DNA from: Ignavibacteriae bacterium HGW-Ignavibacteriae-3
Lineage (GTDB): Bacteria > Bacteroidota > Ignavibacteria > Ignavibacteriales > Melioribacteraceae
Direction of reading: 5' to 3'
Assembly (NCBI GenBank): GCA_002839795.1
Contig: PGYS01000015.1
Span: forward strand, 1-36,909
Length of the DNA: 36,909 nucleotides
The position numbers and the translations under genes are program-made. The notes below the pieces were generated by a model. It ran no database searches. It was not told the DNA's origin and was given only the letters and a program-made list of their open reading frames with translations. How positions within the stretch are numbered: position 1 is the stretch's first letter; every line of letters starts with the position of its first letter. Shown here one piece after another: positions 8,432-16,926 of this stretch.

Positions 8432-8471
8432 AATTGAAAAGAAAAAGGTCATTTAGGTGCGATTTTAATAA

Positions 8472-8487
8472 TGGCATTTAAGTTGCA
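8472..8487 (+). promoter_or_regulatory. sigma-54 (-24/-12) promoter for the 11-heme/rhodanese operon
   Basis: TGGCATTTAAGTTGCA fits the consensus TGGCAC-N5-TTGCA with one mismatch and exact GG-to-GC spacing. It lies 48 bases before the 11-heme gene, giving a leader of about 37 bases. Location directly after a sigma-54 activator gene and its putative enhancer sites supports the call. Confidence 0.78.
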
Positions 8488-8534
8488 ACTGTAGCCCGAC
8501 AGATAAATTTTAATTCAATTACCGGACAAATAAA

Positions 8535-9908
8535 ATGAAAATGCGATTCATAATACCGTTATTATGTGTATCCGCGCTGTTTGCATTCATAAGCTGCGCT
8601 GACAAAGATACCGAAGATCTAAATGAACCCTCCCCAACGATTGAGAAATCCATCGCTTCCTGCGAGGGCTGCCATACAAATTATACTACATTAAAAAAAG
8701 TTTATTCCCCTGATCCCGTTGAAAGCGAAGGCGCCGGGTGCGGCGGCGAAACGCCACACTTCGAGCCTTATGACCGCGTTTATCTCGGCGGAGACGGATA
8801 TCAGACTTTCAAAAACAATATTCATGGAAAAATGCCTTGTGTGGCTTGCCATAACGGAGTAGACGGCACAAGCGATAAGTCAAAGGCACACTCAGGTAAT
8901 TTTATTAAAAAACCATCCTCGCGAAGTGATGCTAAATGCGCAAGCTGCCACCCGGACGTTTACAATCGCACAAAGAACAGTATTCATGAACAAGGATGGG
9001 GACAAAAATCTATGGTGGTTCTCCGATCCGGTTTATCAAATATTCCGAGCGGATTCGATCAGCTGTCCTCGGTTATGAAAGAGGGATACGATAAAAACTG
9101 CGGCAAATGCCATGCTTCCTGCGGTGACTGCCATGTGAATAGACCAAAGGCGGGAGGCGGCGGTTTGGCAAACGGGCATGCATTTACAAAAACTCCGGAC
9201 ATGCGAAATGTTTGCGTTACGTGCCATGTAAGCAGAGGTGGTCATGCCTACTTTGGCCAGGCTGCAGGAACGGTACCAGATGTGCATCTTACAAAAAAGC
9301 AATTTACGTGTCTGAATTGTCACACACAAAATGAAATTCATGGCGACGGTAATATATATGATCAACGTTATAAAATGGGAATGCTTCCAAAATGCCAGAA
9401 TTGCCATACAGGCATTGAAAAAAGCAACAATTATCATCAGGCACATTTAAATTCATTTTCATGCAATACCTGCCATTCACAGGATTATAATAATTGCGGA
9501 AGCTGCCATATAGGCGGCGAAGGTGCGCGAATACCTTCCTATCAGGGATTCAAAATTGGAATGAATCCAATTCCTGAAACAAAGACATTCAAGTATGCAG
9601 TATTAAGACAATCTCTTACGGCCCCTGACAGCTGGAAAAACTATGGTGTGGCAACACTCCCTAAATTTGATGCTAAACCAACATATAAATACTCCACACC
9701 GCACAACATCATTCGATGGACATCACGCACAACGGTTGGTACCGGCAAAGCTTGCTATGACGCATGCCATGTTATAAAGAACACTGACGGAACTTACAGA
9801 AATAAACAACTCTATTTATTCAAGAGCGATCTACAAAGCTGGGAGTTAAGTGCCACGCAATCCATTACCGTTGACGGCAAACTTCCCTCCAAATGGGATG
9901 TTAAATAA
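8535..9908 (+). CDS. 11-heme outer-membrane lipoprotein cytochrome
   Basis: A 457-residue lipoprotein with signal ending FAFISC and lipid Cys21, followed by an acidic ADKDTED stretch like Bacteroidota surface-export signals. It has ten CXXCH motifs, two almost fused (CGKCHASCGDCH), and one expanded CX3CH (CYDACH, Cys407-His412). After the last CXXCH, near residue 330, there is a long heme-poor region containing only the CX3CH, possibly a substrate or docking part. It is controlled by the sigma-54 promoter at 8472, separately from the conduit operon, and the rhodanese lipoprotein follows after 61 bases. A conditionally expressed surface reductase is the best guess. I cannot assign it to a characterised family. 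Confidence 0.83.
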   Translation: MKMRFIIPLLCVSALFAFISCADKDTEDLNEPSPTIEKSIASCEGCHTNYTTLKKVYSPDPVESEGAGCGGETPHFEPYDRVYLGGDGYQTFKNNIHGKMPCVACHNGVDGTSDKSKAHSGNFIKKPSSRSDAKCASCHPDVYNRTKNSIHEQGWGQKSMVVLRSGLSNIPSGFDQLSSVMKEGYDKNCGKCHASCGDCHVNRPKAGGGGLANGHAFTKTPDMRNVCVTCHVSRGGHAYFGQAAGTVPDVHLTKKQFTCLNCHTQNEIHGDGNIYDQRYKMGMLPKCQNCHTGIEKSNNYHQAHLNSFSCNTCHSQDYNNCGSCHIGGEGARIPSYQGFKIGMNPIPETKTFKYAVLRQSLTAPDSWKNYGVATLPKFDAKPTYKYSTPHNIIRWTSRTTVGTGKACYDACHVIKNTDGTYRNKQLYLFKSDLQSWELSATQSITVDGKLPSKWDVK

Positions 9909-9969
9909 TTTGTTATACACTAAACATATAAAATCAATGCAACACAAAACAAACAAAGGAGTTACAAAA

Positions 9970-10989
9970 ATGAAGCTTAGAAATCTTTTTTATCTGATGT
10001 TAGTACTTCCCTTTTTATTCATTTATACGGGATGCAGCAAGACTGAGGATAGCCCTGTCGAGCCGACTGCGGTTAATGAAGCACAGGTTCTTGCCGAGTA
10101 CTTAGAAGCTAACGGCGATTTTTTGAATTTAACTGCTCCCGCAGTAATTACAGCCACAGATGTAAATTCACTGCGCTTAACAAATCCTACAAAATTGCTG
10201 GTGATTGATATCCGCAGCGCTTCTGACTTTGAAACTAAAGGTCATATCGAAGGAGCCAAACAAGTTGACCTAAAAAATATTGTTACATACATGCAGACCG
10301 CAAATTCGACGCAATATGAAAAAGTTGTGATTGCATGCTATTCAGGACAGACCGCTGGTTATGCCGTATCACTTCTAAGACTGTTGGGCTATACAAATGT
10401 ATTTTCACTTAAATGGGGAATGTCTTCCTGGAATGCATCCTGCGCATCATCCTGGGCAGCTCCGAGTATCGGAAACAATTATACAAATTTCGTTACTACT
10501 TCAACACCTAAAGCCGCCGCCGGAAGTTTACCTGTCCTGAATACCGGAAAGAAAACCGGTAAAGAAATCCTTGAGGCCAGAATAAGTACACTTTTGGCAA
10601 CTGCCAGCGCGAGCCCATTTGACGATATCAAAGTTGCATGGGGCACGGTAACTGGCGCGCTTTCAAATTATTATATTGTCAATTACTGGTCACAGACAGA
10701 CTACGATAAAGGTCATCTTCCCGGCGCAATTCAGTATACCCCAAAAGCTGACTTAAAATTATCAGCTAATTTGAAAACATTACCGACTAACAAGACTATT
10801 GCACTATATTGCTACACGGGACAAACTTCAGCACAGGTAGTTACGATCCTTAAAATTTTGGGTTACGATGCAAAATCTTTATTATTCGGTGTTAACAGCA
10901 TGAACTATGATTGGATGGCCACCGCAGGAATTTCAAATCAATTTAAATCAACAGAAATAAACGCTTTTCCTTTCGTAACCGGTAAGTAA
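9970..10989 (+). CDS. lipoprotein with two rhodanese domains
   Basis: A 339-residue lipoprotein (IYTGC, lipid Cys22, then SKTED). Two rhodanese-like domains follow: the first about 60-160 with active-site loop CYSGQT (Cys123), the second about 195-320 with CYTGQT (Cys281). Both catalytic cysteines are present. The DIR motif of the first domain is replaced by NYW in the second. The frame is open upstream to 9850, but the ATG at 9970 has GGAGTT six bases before it and starts the signal peptide. It is probably co-transcribed with the 11-heme gene and ends at a strong terminator. Rhodaneses move sulfane sulfur, so a link to polysulfide or thiosulfate is possible. Many rhodanese-fold proteins have other roles. 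Confidence 0.88.
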   Translation: MKLRNLFYLMLVLPFLFIYTGCSKTEDSPVEPTAVNEAQVLAEYLEANGDFLNLTAPAVITATDVNSLRLTNPTKLLVIDIRSASDFETKGHIEGAKQVDLKNIVTYMQTANSTQYEKVVIACYSGQTAGYAVSLLRLLGYTNVFSLKWGMSSWNASCASSWAAPSIGNNYTNFVTTSTPKAAAGSLPVLNTGKKTGKEILEARISTLLATASASPFDDIKVAWGTVTGALSNYYIVNYWSQTDYDKGHLPGAIQYTPKADLKLSANLKTLPTNKTIALYCYTGQTSAQVVTILKILGYDAKSLLFGVNSMNYDWMATAGISNQFKSTEINAFPFVTGK

Positions 10990-10997
10990 CATTTACG

Positions 10998-11030
10998 GGG
11001 AAATCTCTTTCACAAAGAGATTTCCCTTAT
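10998..11030 (+). terminator. rho-independent terminator after the rhodanese gene
   Basis: A perfect 13-bp stem, GGGAAATCTCTTT with AAAGAGATTTCCC around a three-base loop, is followed by TTATTATATT nine bases after the stop codon. It ends the sigma-54-controlled unit. Confidence 0.88.
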
Positions 11031-11063
11031 TATATTAAGCTTAATTTTTGTCGGTATTATAAA

Positions 11064-11525
11064 ATGAAAGAGATGTTGGGTAATCAGTATTTCATGGCGC
11101 GCAATTATCCCGCGGCCCAAGGCGAATTTGAAGAATGCCTGGTCAAGAACCCGAAAAACAAATCAGTAAGGAAAAAATTAATTGTCTGTTATACACAGAC
11201 AGGGAGAATTAAGGAAGCGATAAAATTTTTTAACGAATTGATTGCCGAGGATATACAATTTATAATCAACACCAATCCTGTTACAGACGATTGCCCCTGC
11301 CCTGAGCTGGTTGCCAAAATTGAGGGTCAGGGAATATTCAACGAGGAGTCATTGGATTATTGCATCGTTCTGGGCATAATCTGGTTGTATTGCGATATCT
11401 CAAAATCATTAGAATATTTTATAAAAGCCAATGAGAAAGCGCCCGATGATGAGACGCTGGCATTTACATTAAATACATTGGAACGTTATATAGATAGCCA
11501 CCCCATAAATAAACACATTGTTTAA
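11064..11525 (+). CDS. small TPR-repeat protein, function unknown
   Basis: A 153-residue soluble protein without a signal peptide. Residues about 5-60 form helix pairs with TPR spacing (NQYFMARNYPAAQGEFEECL and VCYTQTGRIKEAIKFF), and a further TPR-like pair lies near 100-145 (LGIIWLYCDISKSLEYFIKA). A CPCPE cluster in the middle is not a heme motif. It stands alone between the terminator at 10998 and the heme operon, 142 bases before the HemX-like gene. Probably a protein-interaction scaffold. No specific role can be read. Confidence 0.7.
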   Translation: MKEMLGNQYFMARNYPAAQGEFEECLVKNPKNKSVRKKLIVCYTQTGRIKEAIKFFNELIAEDIQFIINTNPVTDDCPCPELVAKIEGQGIFNEESLDYCIVLGIIWLYCDISKSLEYFIKANEKAPDDETLAFTLNTLERYIDSHPINKHIV

Positions 11526-11667
11526 TTCAGCTTATTAGCCCCGATTTTCAACATATTACCTCATTTTCCCTGCTTTAGAAAGATTTTGGAGCCGTTTTTT
11601 CATAATTTTGGGTTCACAAAATCGGATGTTTTTGATCCGTGAAGTAACAATTTAATTAAGAGTGAAG

Positions 11668-12492
11668 ATGCTTCAATCAATTTATCTCTTTAATATACTT
11701 TTGCCGGTATTTTATTTTTTGGTTTTCATTATCTACGGATATGACTTCTATCAGGAAAATAAGACCGTAAATAATTCAAAGCGAATCATATTATTTATAA
11801 CGCTGCTGCTGCACACTTTTTTCCTGGTCTCCAGAACAATAGAATATAATCACCCTCCTATCACGAACAAATTTGAGATTTTTTCAATTATATCTTTCTC
11901 TATTGGTTTTTCCTACTTTGTACTTGAACTTCTGACCGATATCAGAGGCACAGGTACATTCATAATTTTCTTTTCATTTCTGTTTCAGATAATCTCATCA
12001 CTTTTTGTTGAGCATACATATATAGTGCCCGAAGTTTTGAGAAACCGTCTGCTGGGGCTTCATGTTATTAGTGCGCTTTTAGGTTATTCCGGAATTACTA
12101 TCTCCGCTGTTTATGGTTTATTATATCTGCTGCTCTACAAAAACCTGAAATCGAACAAATTCGGATTGATTTTTAACCGGCTGCCTAATCTGGAAATTTT
12201 GGAGAAACTAAGTTTTTATTCGGCAGTCATCGGATTTGTTCTCTTAACTTTTGCCATTGTGATTGGAATAATCTGGCTTCCAAGCGCGTTTCCGGAATTC
12301 TCCTACTATGACCCGAAGCTTATAGGAACCTTTATAGTCTGGCTGATTTATGGAATCGGCATAGTGAATAAATTTTTGGAGAAATTGTACGGAAGAAAAG
12401 TAATACTTTATTCTTTATTTGGTTTCATTGTTGCCATTATGTCTCTTATAATCACGAATACGTTAGCAAAGACGTTTCACTCGTTTTATTGA
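11668..12492 (+). CDS. HemX/CcsA-like integral membrane protein
   Basis: A 274-residue protein with about eight membrane helices. The order and conserved histidines (LLHTFF near residue 48, LGLHVIS near 128) fit the CcsA/HemX family of cytochrome c assembly proteins, and its place directly before hemA is where hemX sits in Bacillus and relatives. The tryptophan-rich heme-handling loop of true CcsA (WGWDP type) is degraded to SYYDPKLIGT, so heme ligation may be lost or altered. A GTG at 11662 is in frame; the ATG at 11668 is equally likely. HemA starts 10 bases downstream. In Bacillus HemX lowers GtrR (HemA) level; a like role here is inference. Confidence 0.75.
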   Translation: MLQSIYLFNILLPVFYFLVFIIYGYDFYQENKTVNNSKRIILFITLLLHTFFLVSRTIEYNHPPITNKFEIFSIISFSIGFSYFVLELLTDIRGTGTFIIFFSFLFQIISSLFVEHTYIVPEVLRNRLLGLHVISALLGYSGITISAVYGLLYLLLYKNLKSNKFGLIFNRLPNLEILEKLSFYSAVIGFVLLTFAIVIGIIWLPSAFPEFSYYDPKLIGTFIVWLIYGIGIVNKFLEKLYGRKVILYSLFGFIVAIMSLIITNTLAKTFHSFY

Positions 12493-12502
12493 AAGTTTTA
12501 AA

Positions 12503-13828
12503 ATGAATTTAGTCGGTATATCTATAAATCATAATACATCCCCTCTCGAACTTCGCGAGGCGGTTCATCTGAGCCGCAGTGATATTGTCGAATTCATACC
12601 GCTTTTGAAAAAAAAATATTTTTCTGAAGGAGTAGTAATTTCCACCTGCAACAGAACGGAGATTTTCGGTTTTCCGGAGAGTTCAGGGCTTGATCCCGAA
12701 CCGCTTATGGAAGTACTGATGGAATTCAAATCCGGTGCGGATATAAAACCCCAACACATTAAAAGATACTTTTCATGCGGTGCAGTTAAACATTTATTCG
12801 CAGTAGCTTCAGGAATCGATTCTCTCATCATCGGAGACAGTCAGATTCTCGGCCAGGTTAAAGAGGCGTTTGAGATATCTGAAGATCTTAACTTTGCAGG
12901 TTCCGTCCTTAGGAGGATTTTTGATACGGCGACTCGTGTAGGTAAGCGGGCAATTAAAGAAACAACTATAGGTGAAGGCGCCGTAACAGTTAGTTACGCC
13001 GCAGTCCAGGTCGTTGAAAAAATATTTGCGAATCTTGAGCGCAAATCTGCTCTTATAATCGGAGCCGGAGAAACCGGCGAACTTGCAGCGGTTCATTTGC
13101 ATGATAAAGGCATAGGTAAAATCGCAATTTCAAACAGATCAGTAGACAGGGCCGAAAAATTGGCCGGCAAAGTCCACGGCGAGATTGTGCCGTTTCAACT
13201 CCTTGGCGAACATCTTCATAATTACGATATTATAATCAGTGCGACCAGCGCGGAAAAACTTATAGTTACATTTGAAAATGTAAGCTCCGCAATGAAAAAA
13301 AGGAGAGGGTCTCCGGTAGTTTTAATGGATATTGCTGTTCCCCGTGATATTGATCCCGAAGTAAAAAAAATTGATAATGTTTTCTATCATGATATGGATT
13401 CTCTAAAGATTATTGTTGGGCAGAATGTGCAGAAGCGTAAAGATCAGATTCCGCTTGTCGAGAAAATAATTATGGAAGAACTTATAGGATTTTTCGGCTG
13501 GTATAATACACTGGACGTTGTTCCGACCATTAAAACAATGAGATCATTTTTCGAAGAAATAAGGAAAGATGAGCTTGAAAAGATCAGAAATAAGGTTAGC
13601 GATGAAGATTATGTTAAAATTGAAGATATGACACGGAGGATGATCGGCAGGCTGCTTCATAATCCGACGGTTAAATTAAGGGAGTTTGCGGAAACAGGGG
13701 CGAATATAAACGACGTCACAACCAACACAATGATTTTAAAAGAACTATTCAATCTGGATCATCCATCGGACAACGGCGATGATACCGGCAGTAAAATAAA
13801 TTGCAAGGAAGAACTTGACAAAAAATAA
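12503..13828 (+). CDS. hemA: glutamyl-tRNA reductase
   Basis: A 441-residue enzyme reducing glutamyl-tRNA(Glu) to glutamate-1-semialdehyde with NADPH, the first committed step of C5 heme synthesis. The catalytic cysteine is Cys49 in STCNRTEIF. The substrate motif GDSQILGQVK and the NADPH-binding LIIGAGETGELA follow in the usual order, with a helical dimerisation tail from about 320. Length is normal for the family. It overlaps hemC by 14 bases and is separated from the HemX-like gene by 10, so it is the first enzyme gene of a tight operon. Confidence 0.97.
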   Translation: MNLVGISINHNTSPLELREAVHLSRSDIVEFIPLLKKKYFSEGVVISTCNRTEIFGFPESSGLDPEPLMEVLMEFKSGADIKPQHIKRYFSCGAVKHLFAVASGIDSLIIGDSQILGQVKEAFEISEDLNFAGSVLRRIFDTATRVGKRAIKETTIGEGAVTVSYAAVQVVEKIFANLERKSALIIGAGETGELAAVHLHDKGIGKIAISNRSVDRAEKLAGKVHGEIVPFQLLGEHLHNYDIIISATSAEKLIVTFENVSSAMKKRRGSPVVLMDIAVPRDIDPEVKKIDNVFYHDMDSLKIIVGQNVQKRKDQIPLVEKIIMEELIGFFGWYNTLDVVPTIKTMRSFFEEIRKDELEKIRNKVSDEDYVKIEDMTRRMIGRLLHNPTVKLREFAETGANINDVTTNTMILKELFNLDHPSDNGDDTGSKINCKEELDKK

Positions 13829-14759
13829 ACTCGTAATCGGATCACGCGGAAGCGAACTCGCGCTATGGCAGGCCAAATTTATCAAGAAAGAACTTGAGAG
13901 AAAAAATAAAAATCTTTCTGTCGAGATTAAGATTATAAATACTAAAGGCGATAAAATTCTTGATGTTGCTCTTTCAAAGATCGGAGATAAAGGACTCTTT
14001 ACCAAAGAGCTTGAAACTGAATTGCTGAAAGGTACGATTGATCTCGCGGTTCATAGTCTTAAAGATCTTCAGACAGAAATTCCCAATGGATTGAAACTTG
14101 CCGCGGTAACAAAACGGCACGCGGTGGAAGATGTATTAATTGCCCGTAAAAAAGGCGTAAAGATCAGTAATTTGCCCGTTAATGCGGTTGTTGCTACGGG
14201 CTCGCTCAGAAGGAGATCTCAATTGCTTCATCTCCGCCCGGACATTAAAGTCGAAGAGCTTAGAGGCAATGTGCCTACACGGATAAGAAAATTTAAGGAC
14301 TCTAAGTGGGATGCGATTATATTAGCCCGTGCCGGCGTTGAGAGACTGAAACTCAATAAATATATTTCAAGTATTATCAAAACTGCCGAGATTTTACCCG
14401 CAGTCGGTCAGGGCGCATTAGGCATTGAGATCAGAGAAGACAATAAGCGTGCTGAAAAAGTTTTAAAATCTATTGATCACATAAAAACGTTTACAGCTGT
14501 CCGCGCTGAGCGTGCGCTCTTGAAAGCACTTGAAGGAGGATGCCAGGTTCCGATCGGTGCCTACGCGGAGGTAAAACCAAACGGATTATATCTTGAAGCA
14601 GTGGTTGGCTCTGTTGACGGTTCAATTACATTCAGGAAAAAATTATGCGGTACGAAAACCAATCCTGAAAAACTTGGACAAAAATTAGCAAAGGACCTTT
14701 TGAAAGCGGGTGCAGATTCTGTGCTAAAAGATGTTTATAACAGTGTGCGTTCAAAGTGA
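13815..14759 (+). CDS. hemC: hydroxymethylbilane synthase (porphobilinogen deaminase)
   Basis: A 314-residue enzyme joining four porphobilinogens into hydroxymethylbilane. Seen: the N-terminal IGSRGSELALWQ, the catalytic Asp84 in HSLKD, the arginine cluster GSLRRRSQ, and Cys243 in EGGCQVPIGAY, which carries the dipyrromethane cofactor. Translation must start at TTG 13815, inside the end of hemA, because there is no ATG before the conserved N-terminus; AAGGAAG lies just upstream. It ends in a GTGA overlap with hemD. Confidence 0.97.
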   Translation: MTKNKLVIGSRGSELALWQAKFIKKELERKNKNLSVEIKIINTKGDKILDVALSKIGDKGLFTKELETELLKGTIDLAVHSLKDLQTEIPNGLKLAAVTKRHAVEDVLIARKKGVKISNLPVNAVVATGSLRRRSQLLHLRPDIKVEELRGNVPTRIRKFKDSKWDAIILARAGVERLKLNKYISSIIKTAEILPAVGQGALGIEIREDNKRAEKVLKSIDHIKTFTAVRAERALLKALEGGCQVPIGAYAEVKPNGLYLEAVVGSVDGSITFRKKLCGTKTNPEKLGQKLAKDLLKAGADSVLKDVYNSVRSK

Positions 14760-15541
14760 ACTTGCTGATAAATAAAACAATATTAATCACCAAGAGCGAA
14801 TCGGATGCTAAAAATAATCTCGATCTTTTGATAAATGAAGGCGCGGAAATAATTTATTGTCCGACGATTAAAATAATACCGGCAGTAAATTCTCCGGAAC
14901 TGGACGATGCTTTGATGATGTTTAATAATTTTAATTATCTGATATTCACGTCATCTAATGCCGTTGATGTCTTTACGGCTGTCGCAAGGGAAAGGAAGAT
15001 CAATTTATCAAGAATAAAAGTTGCTGCTGTCGGCATAAGTACGGCTGAAAAGTGTGAGGCCAGTGGAATAACAGTTGATATTTTACCGGATGAATTCAGC
15101 TCCAGCGGATTGATTGATAAGTTTTTAGAATTTGATCTGACCGGCAAAAAAATACTAATCCCCGGCTCTTCCTTCTCACGCAGTGAATTAAGTGAGGGTC
15201 TTAGAGAGCTTGGTGCGGAAGTGTATTCGGTTCCGATTTATGATGTTGCCACAAATGATATCGGCAGCTTAAAAAATATACACAAGAAGATTCAGAGGAA
15301 ACATCCGAACTTATTCGTTTTTACCAGTCCTTCTTCTTTTTACGGATTTCTAAAAATTATGAGTGTCGCTGATACAGATAAATATTTTTTATCAAGTATT
15401 ATTTGCTCAATCGGTTCAACAACGGAAAGCGCAGTCAGAGAAAAAGGACTTTCTGTTCACATAGTACCACAAGTATTCTCGCTGCATGGAGTTTCTGAAG
15501 CGATAATAAATTATTATAAACTTACTGCCAACATGGCTTAA
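14756..15541 (+). CDS. hemD: uroporphyrinogen-III synthase
   Basis: A 261-residue protein of the HemD fold, which closes hydroxymethylbilane with inversion of ring D. The family is divergent; seen here are the N-terminal KTILITKSE, the TSSNAV loop near residue 65, ILIPGSSFSRSEL in the middle and FTSPSSFYGF in the C-terminal half. The start is GTG 14756, overlapping the hemC stop by four bases. Position between hemC and hemE makes the assignment secure despite low conservation. Confidence 0.93.
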   Translation: MNLLINKTILITKSESDAKNNLDLLINEGAEIIYCPTIKIIPAVNSPELDDALMMFNNFNYLIFTSSNAVDVFTAVARERKINLSRIKVAAVGISTAEKCEASGITVDILPDEFSSSGLIDKFLEFDLTGKKILIPGSSFSRSELSEGLRELGAEVYSVPIYDVATNDIGSLKNIHKKIQRKHPNLFVFTSPSSFYGFLKIMSVADTDKYFLSSIICSIGSTTESAVREKGLSVHIVPQVFSLHGVSEAIINYYKLTANMA

Positions 15542-15552
15542 TTGGAGGATTC

Positions 15553-16599
15553 TTGACCAAATTAAAAAACGATTTGTTTCTTAGAGCTTGCAAGGGAAAA
15601 CCCGTTGAATACACGCCCATTTGGATAATGCGCCAGGCGGGCAGATATCTGCCTGAGTACCGTGCGGTCCGGAAAAAATCAGATTTTATATCAATGTGCA
15701 AAACACCGGAACTTGCCGCTGAAGTAACAATTCAGCCGGTGGATCTTATCGGGGTTGACGCGGCTATTATCTTCTCCGATATTTTAGTTATACCCGAGGC
15801 AATGGGAATGCATCTTGAAATGATCGAAAGTAAAGGACCAAAACTGCATAATCCTATACGATCAATGGATGGCATCAACAAGCTAAAAACTATTGACCCC
15901 TTCGAGGACTTGAAATATGTTCTTGACGCTGTTCGTTTAACAAAAAAGGAATTAAACGGACGTGTTCCTCTAATAGGTTTTGCCGGCTCTCCCTGGACTC
16001 TTATGACCTATATGGTTGAGGGTGGCGGTACAAAAAGTTTTTCTGAAATTAAAAAATTTATTTACAATCACCCGATGGCGGCTCATCTTCTGTTAGACAA
16101 AATTGCAGATACAGTTGCCGATTACCTTTCCGCTAAAATTGAAGCCGGGGCAAACGCTGTCCAGATTTTTGATACATGGGGCGGAATACTTTCTCCGACT
16201 GACTTTGAAGAATTTTCACTCAGGTACATTAAAAAGATCGTTTCAAATATCAGAAGAAAAGATGAGCCTGTAATTGTATTTGCAAAAGGCGTACATTACA
16301 AATTAGATGAACTCGCGGACTGCGGAGCAGATGTTATTGGGCTGGATTGGACGATGGAAATAGGGAAGGTTAGGAATAAGATCGGTGATAAGGTTGCATT
16401 ACAGGGGAACCTGGATCCGACAGTTTTATATGCTGATAAAGAAAAAATCAGAAATGAGGCAGTTAGAGTTCTAAAATCATTCGGCAAACATACAGGTCAT
16501 ATTTTCAATCTCGGTCATGGAATTCTGCCGGACGTTCCGCCGGAAAATGCGAAGTTTTTAGTGGATGTAGTGAGAGAAGAAAGTAAAAAATTTCACTGA
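15553..16599 (+). CDS. hemE: uroporphyrinogen decarboxylase
   Basis: A 348-residue enzyme removing four carboxyl groups from uroporphyrinogen III to give coproporphyrinogen III. The signature IWIMRQAGRYLPEYR lies at about residue 23, with GFAGSPWTL, FDTWGG and the C-terminal NLGHGILPDVP also present. The start is TTG 15553, four bases after GGAGG; no ATG precedes the conserved N-terminus. It lies 11 bases after hemD. The operon is interrupted after it by a decayed gene. Confidence 0.97.
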   Translation: MTKLKNDLFLRACKGKPVEYTPIWIMRQAGRYLPEYRAVRKKSDFISMCKTPELAAEVTIQPVDLIGVDAAIIFSDILVIPEAMGMHLEMIESKGPKLHNPIRSMDGINKLKTIDPFEDLKYVLDAVRLTKKELNGRVPLIGFAGSPWTLMTYMVEGGGTKSFSEIKKFIYNHPMAAHLLLDKIADTVADYLSAKIEAGANAVQIFDTWGGILSPTDFEEFSLRYIKKIVSNIRRKDEPVIVFAKGVHYKLDELADCGADVIGLDWTMEIGKVRNKIGDKVALQGNLDPTVLYADKEKIRNEAVRVLKSFGKHTGHIFNLGHGILPDVPPENAKFLVDVVREESKKFH

Positions 16600-16630
16600 A
16601 AGTAATATTATAAGAAAGGAATACTTTTGA

Positions 16631-16831
16631 AATCATACCGGCATATCAGTAAGGGAGAATGTTGCCGAAGGATTTGATATAGACGGCGATAAAGAATTTG
16701 TAAAGTTTCTTTATTACTCAAAAGGTTCGGTCGGATAAATTGGAAGTTTATTAAGTGTGGCTGTTGAATTAGGTTATCTTGAAATTGAACATTTTAATAG
16801 TTTAAAGCGTGAGTGTCCGGAGATTTTTTAA
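16631..16831 (+). pseudogene. remnant of a four-helix-bundle (S23/IVP family) gene
   Basis: In one frame the stretch reads HTGISVRENVAEGF, then DKEFVKFLYYSKGSVG, an in-frame TAA at 16736, then LLSVAVELGYLE to a stop at 16829. This matches the middle and end of four-helix-bundle proteins related to those encoded in 23S rRNA intervening sequences (typical SIPSNIAEG, KEF..FL..A.GS..EL). The N-terminal third is missing: a TGA at 16628 directly precedes the frame. It fills most of the 327-base gap between hemE and hemN. I see nothing else in that gap. Confidence 0.75.
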
Positions 16832-16926
16832 CAACTTTTAATTTTATTAAATATATGTCAACTGAATAGAAGCATTCTTAGTTTTTGAGCGAAGATTCAT
16901 TTCTTCCTCTGATAATTGGAGTAATA

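Noticed and set aside
8019-8477. 152-codon minus-strand ORF over the activator end and the following gap
   Set aside because: It runs across the activator HTH codons and the enhancer-like repeats, and its protein has no recognisable features.
9850-9969. N-terminal extension of the rhodanese lipoprotein
   Set aside because: It overlaps the preceding gene and would bury the signal peptide; ATG 9970 has a good Shine-Dalgarno.
11526-11667. Hairpin-like CGGAT/ATCCG pairs before the HemX-like gene
   Set aside because: Only five base pairs and no nearby consensus; not enough for a regulatory call.
16885-16926. TTG-started 14-residue extension of HemN
   Set aside because: Not part of the family and without an SD, whereas ATG 16927 has GGAG at the right distance.
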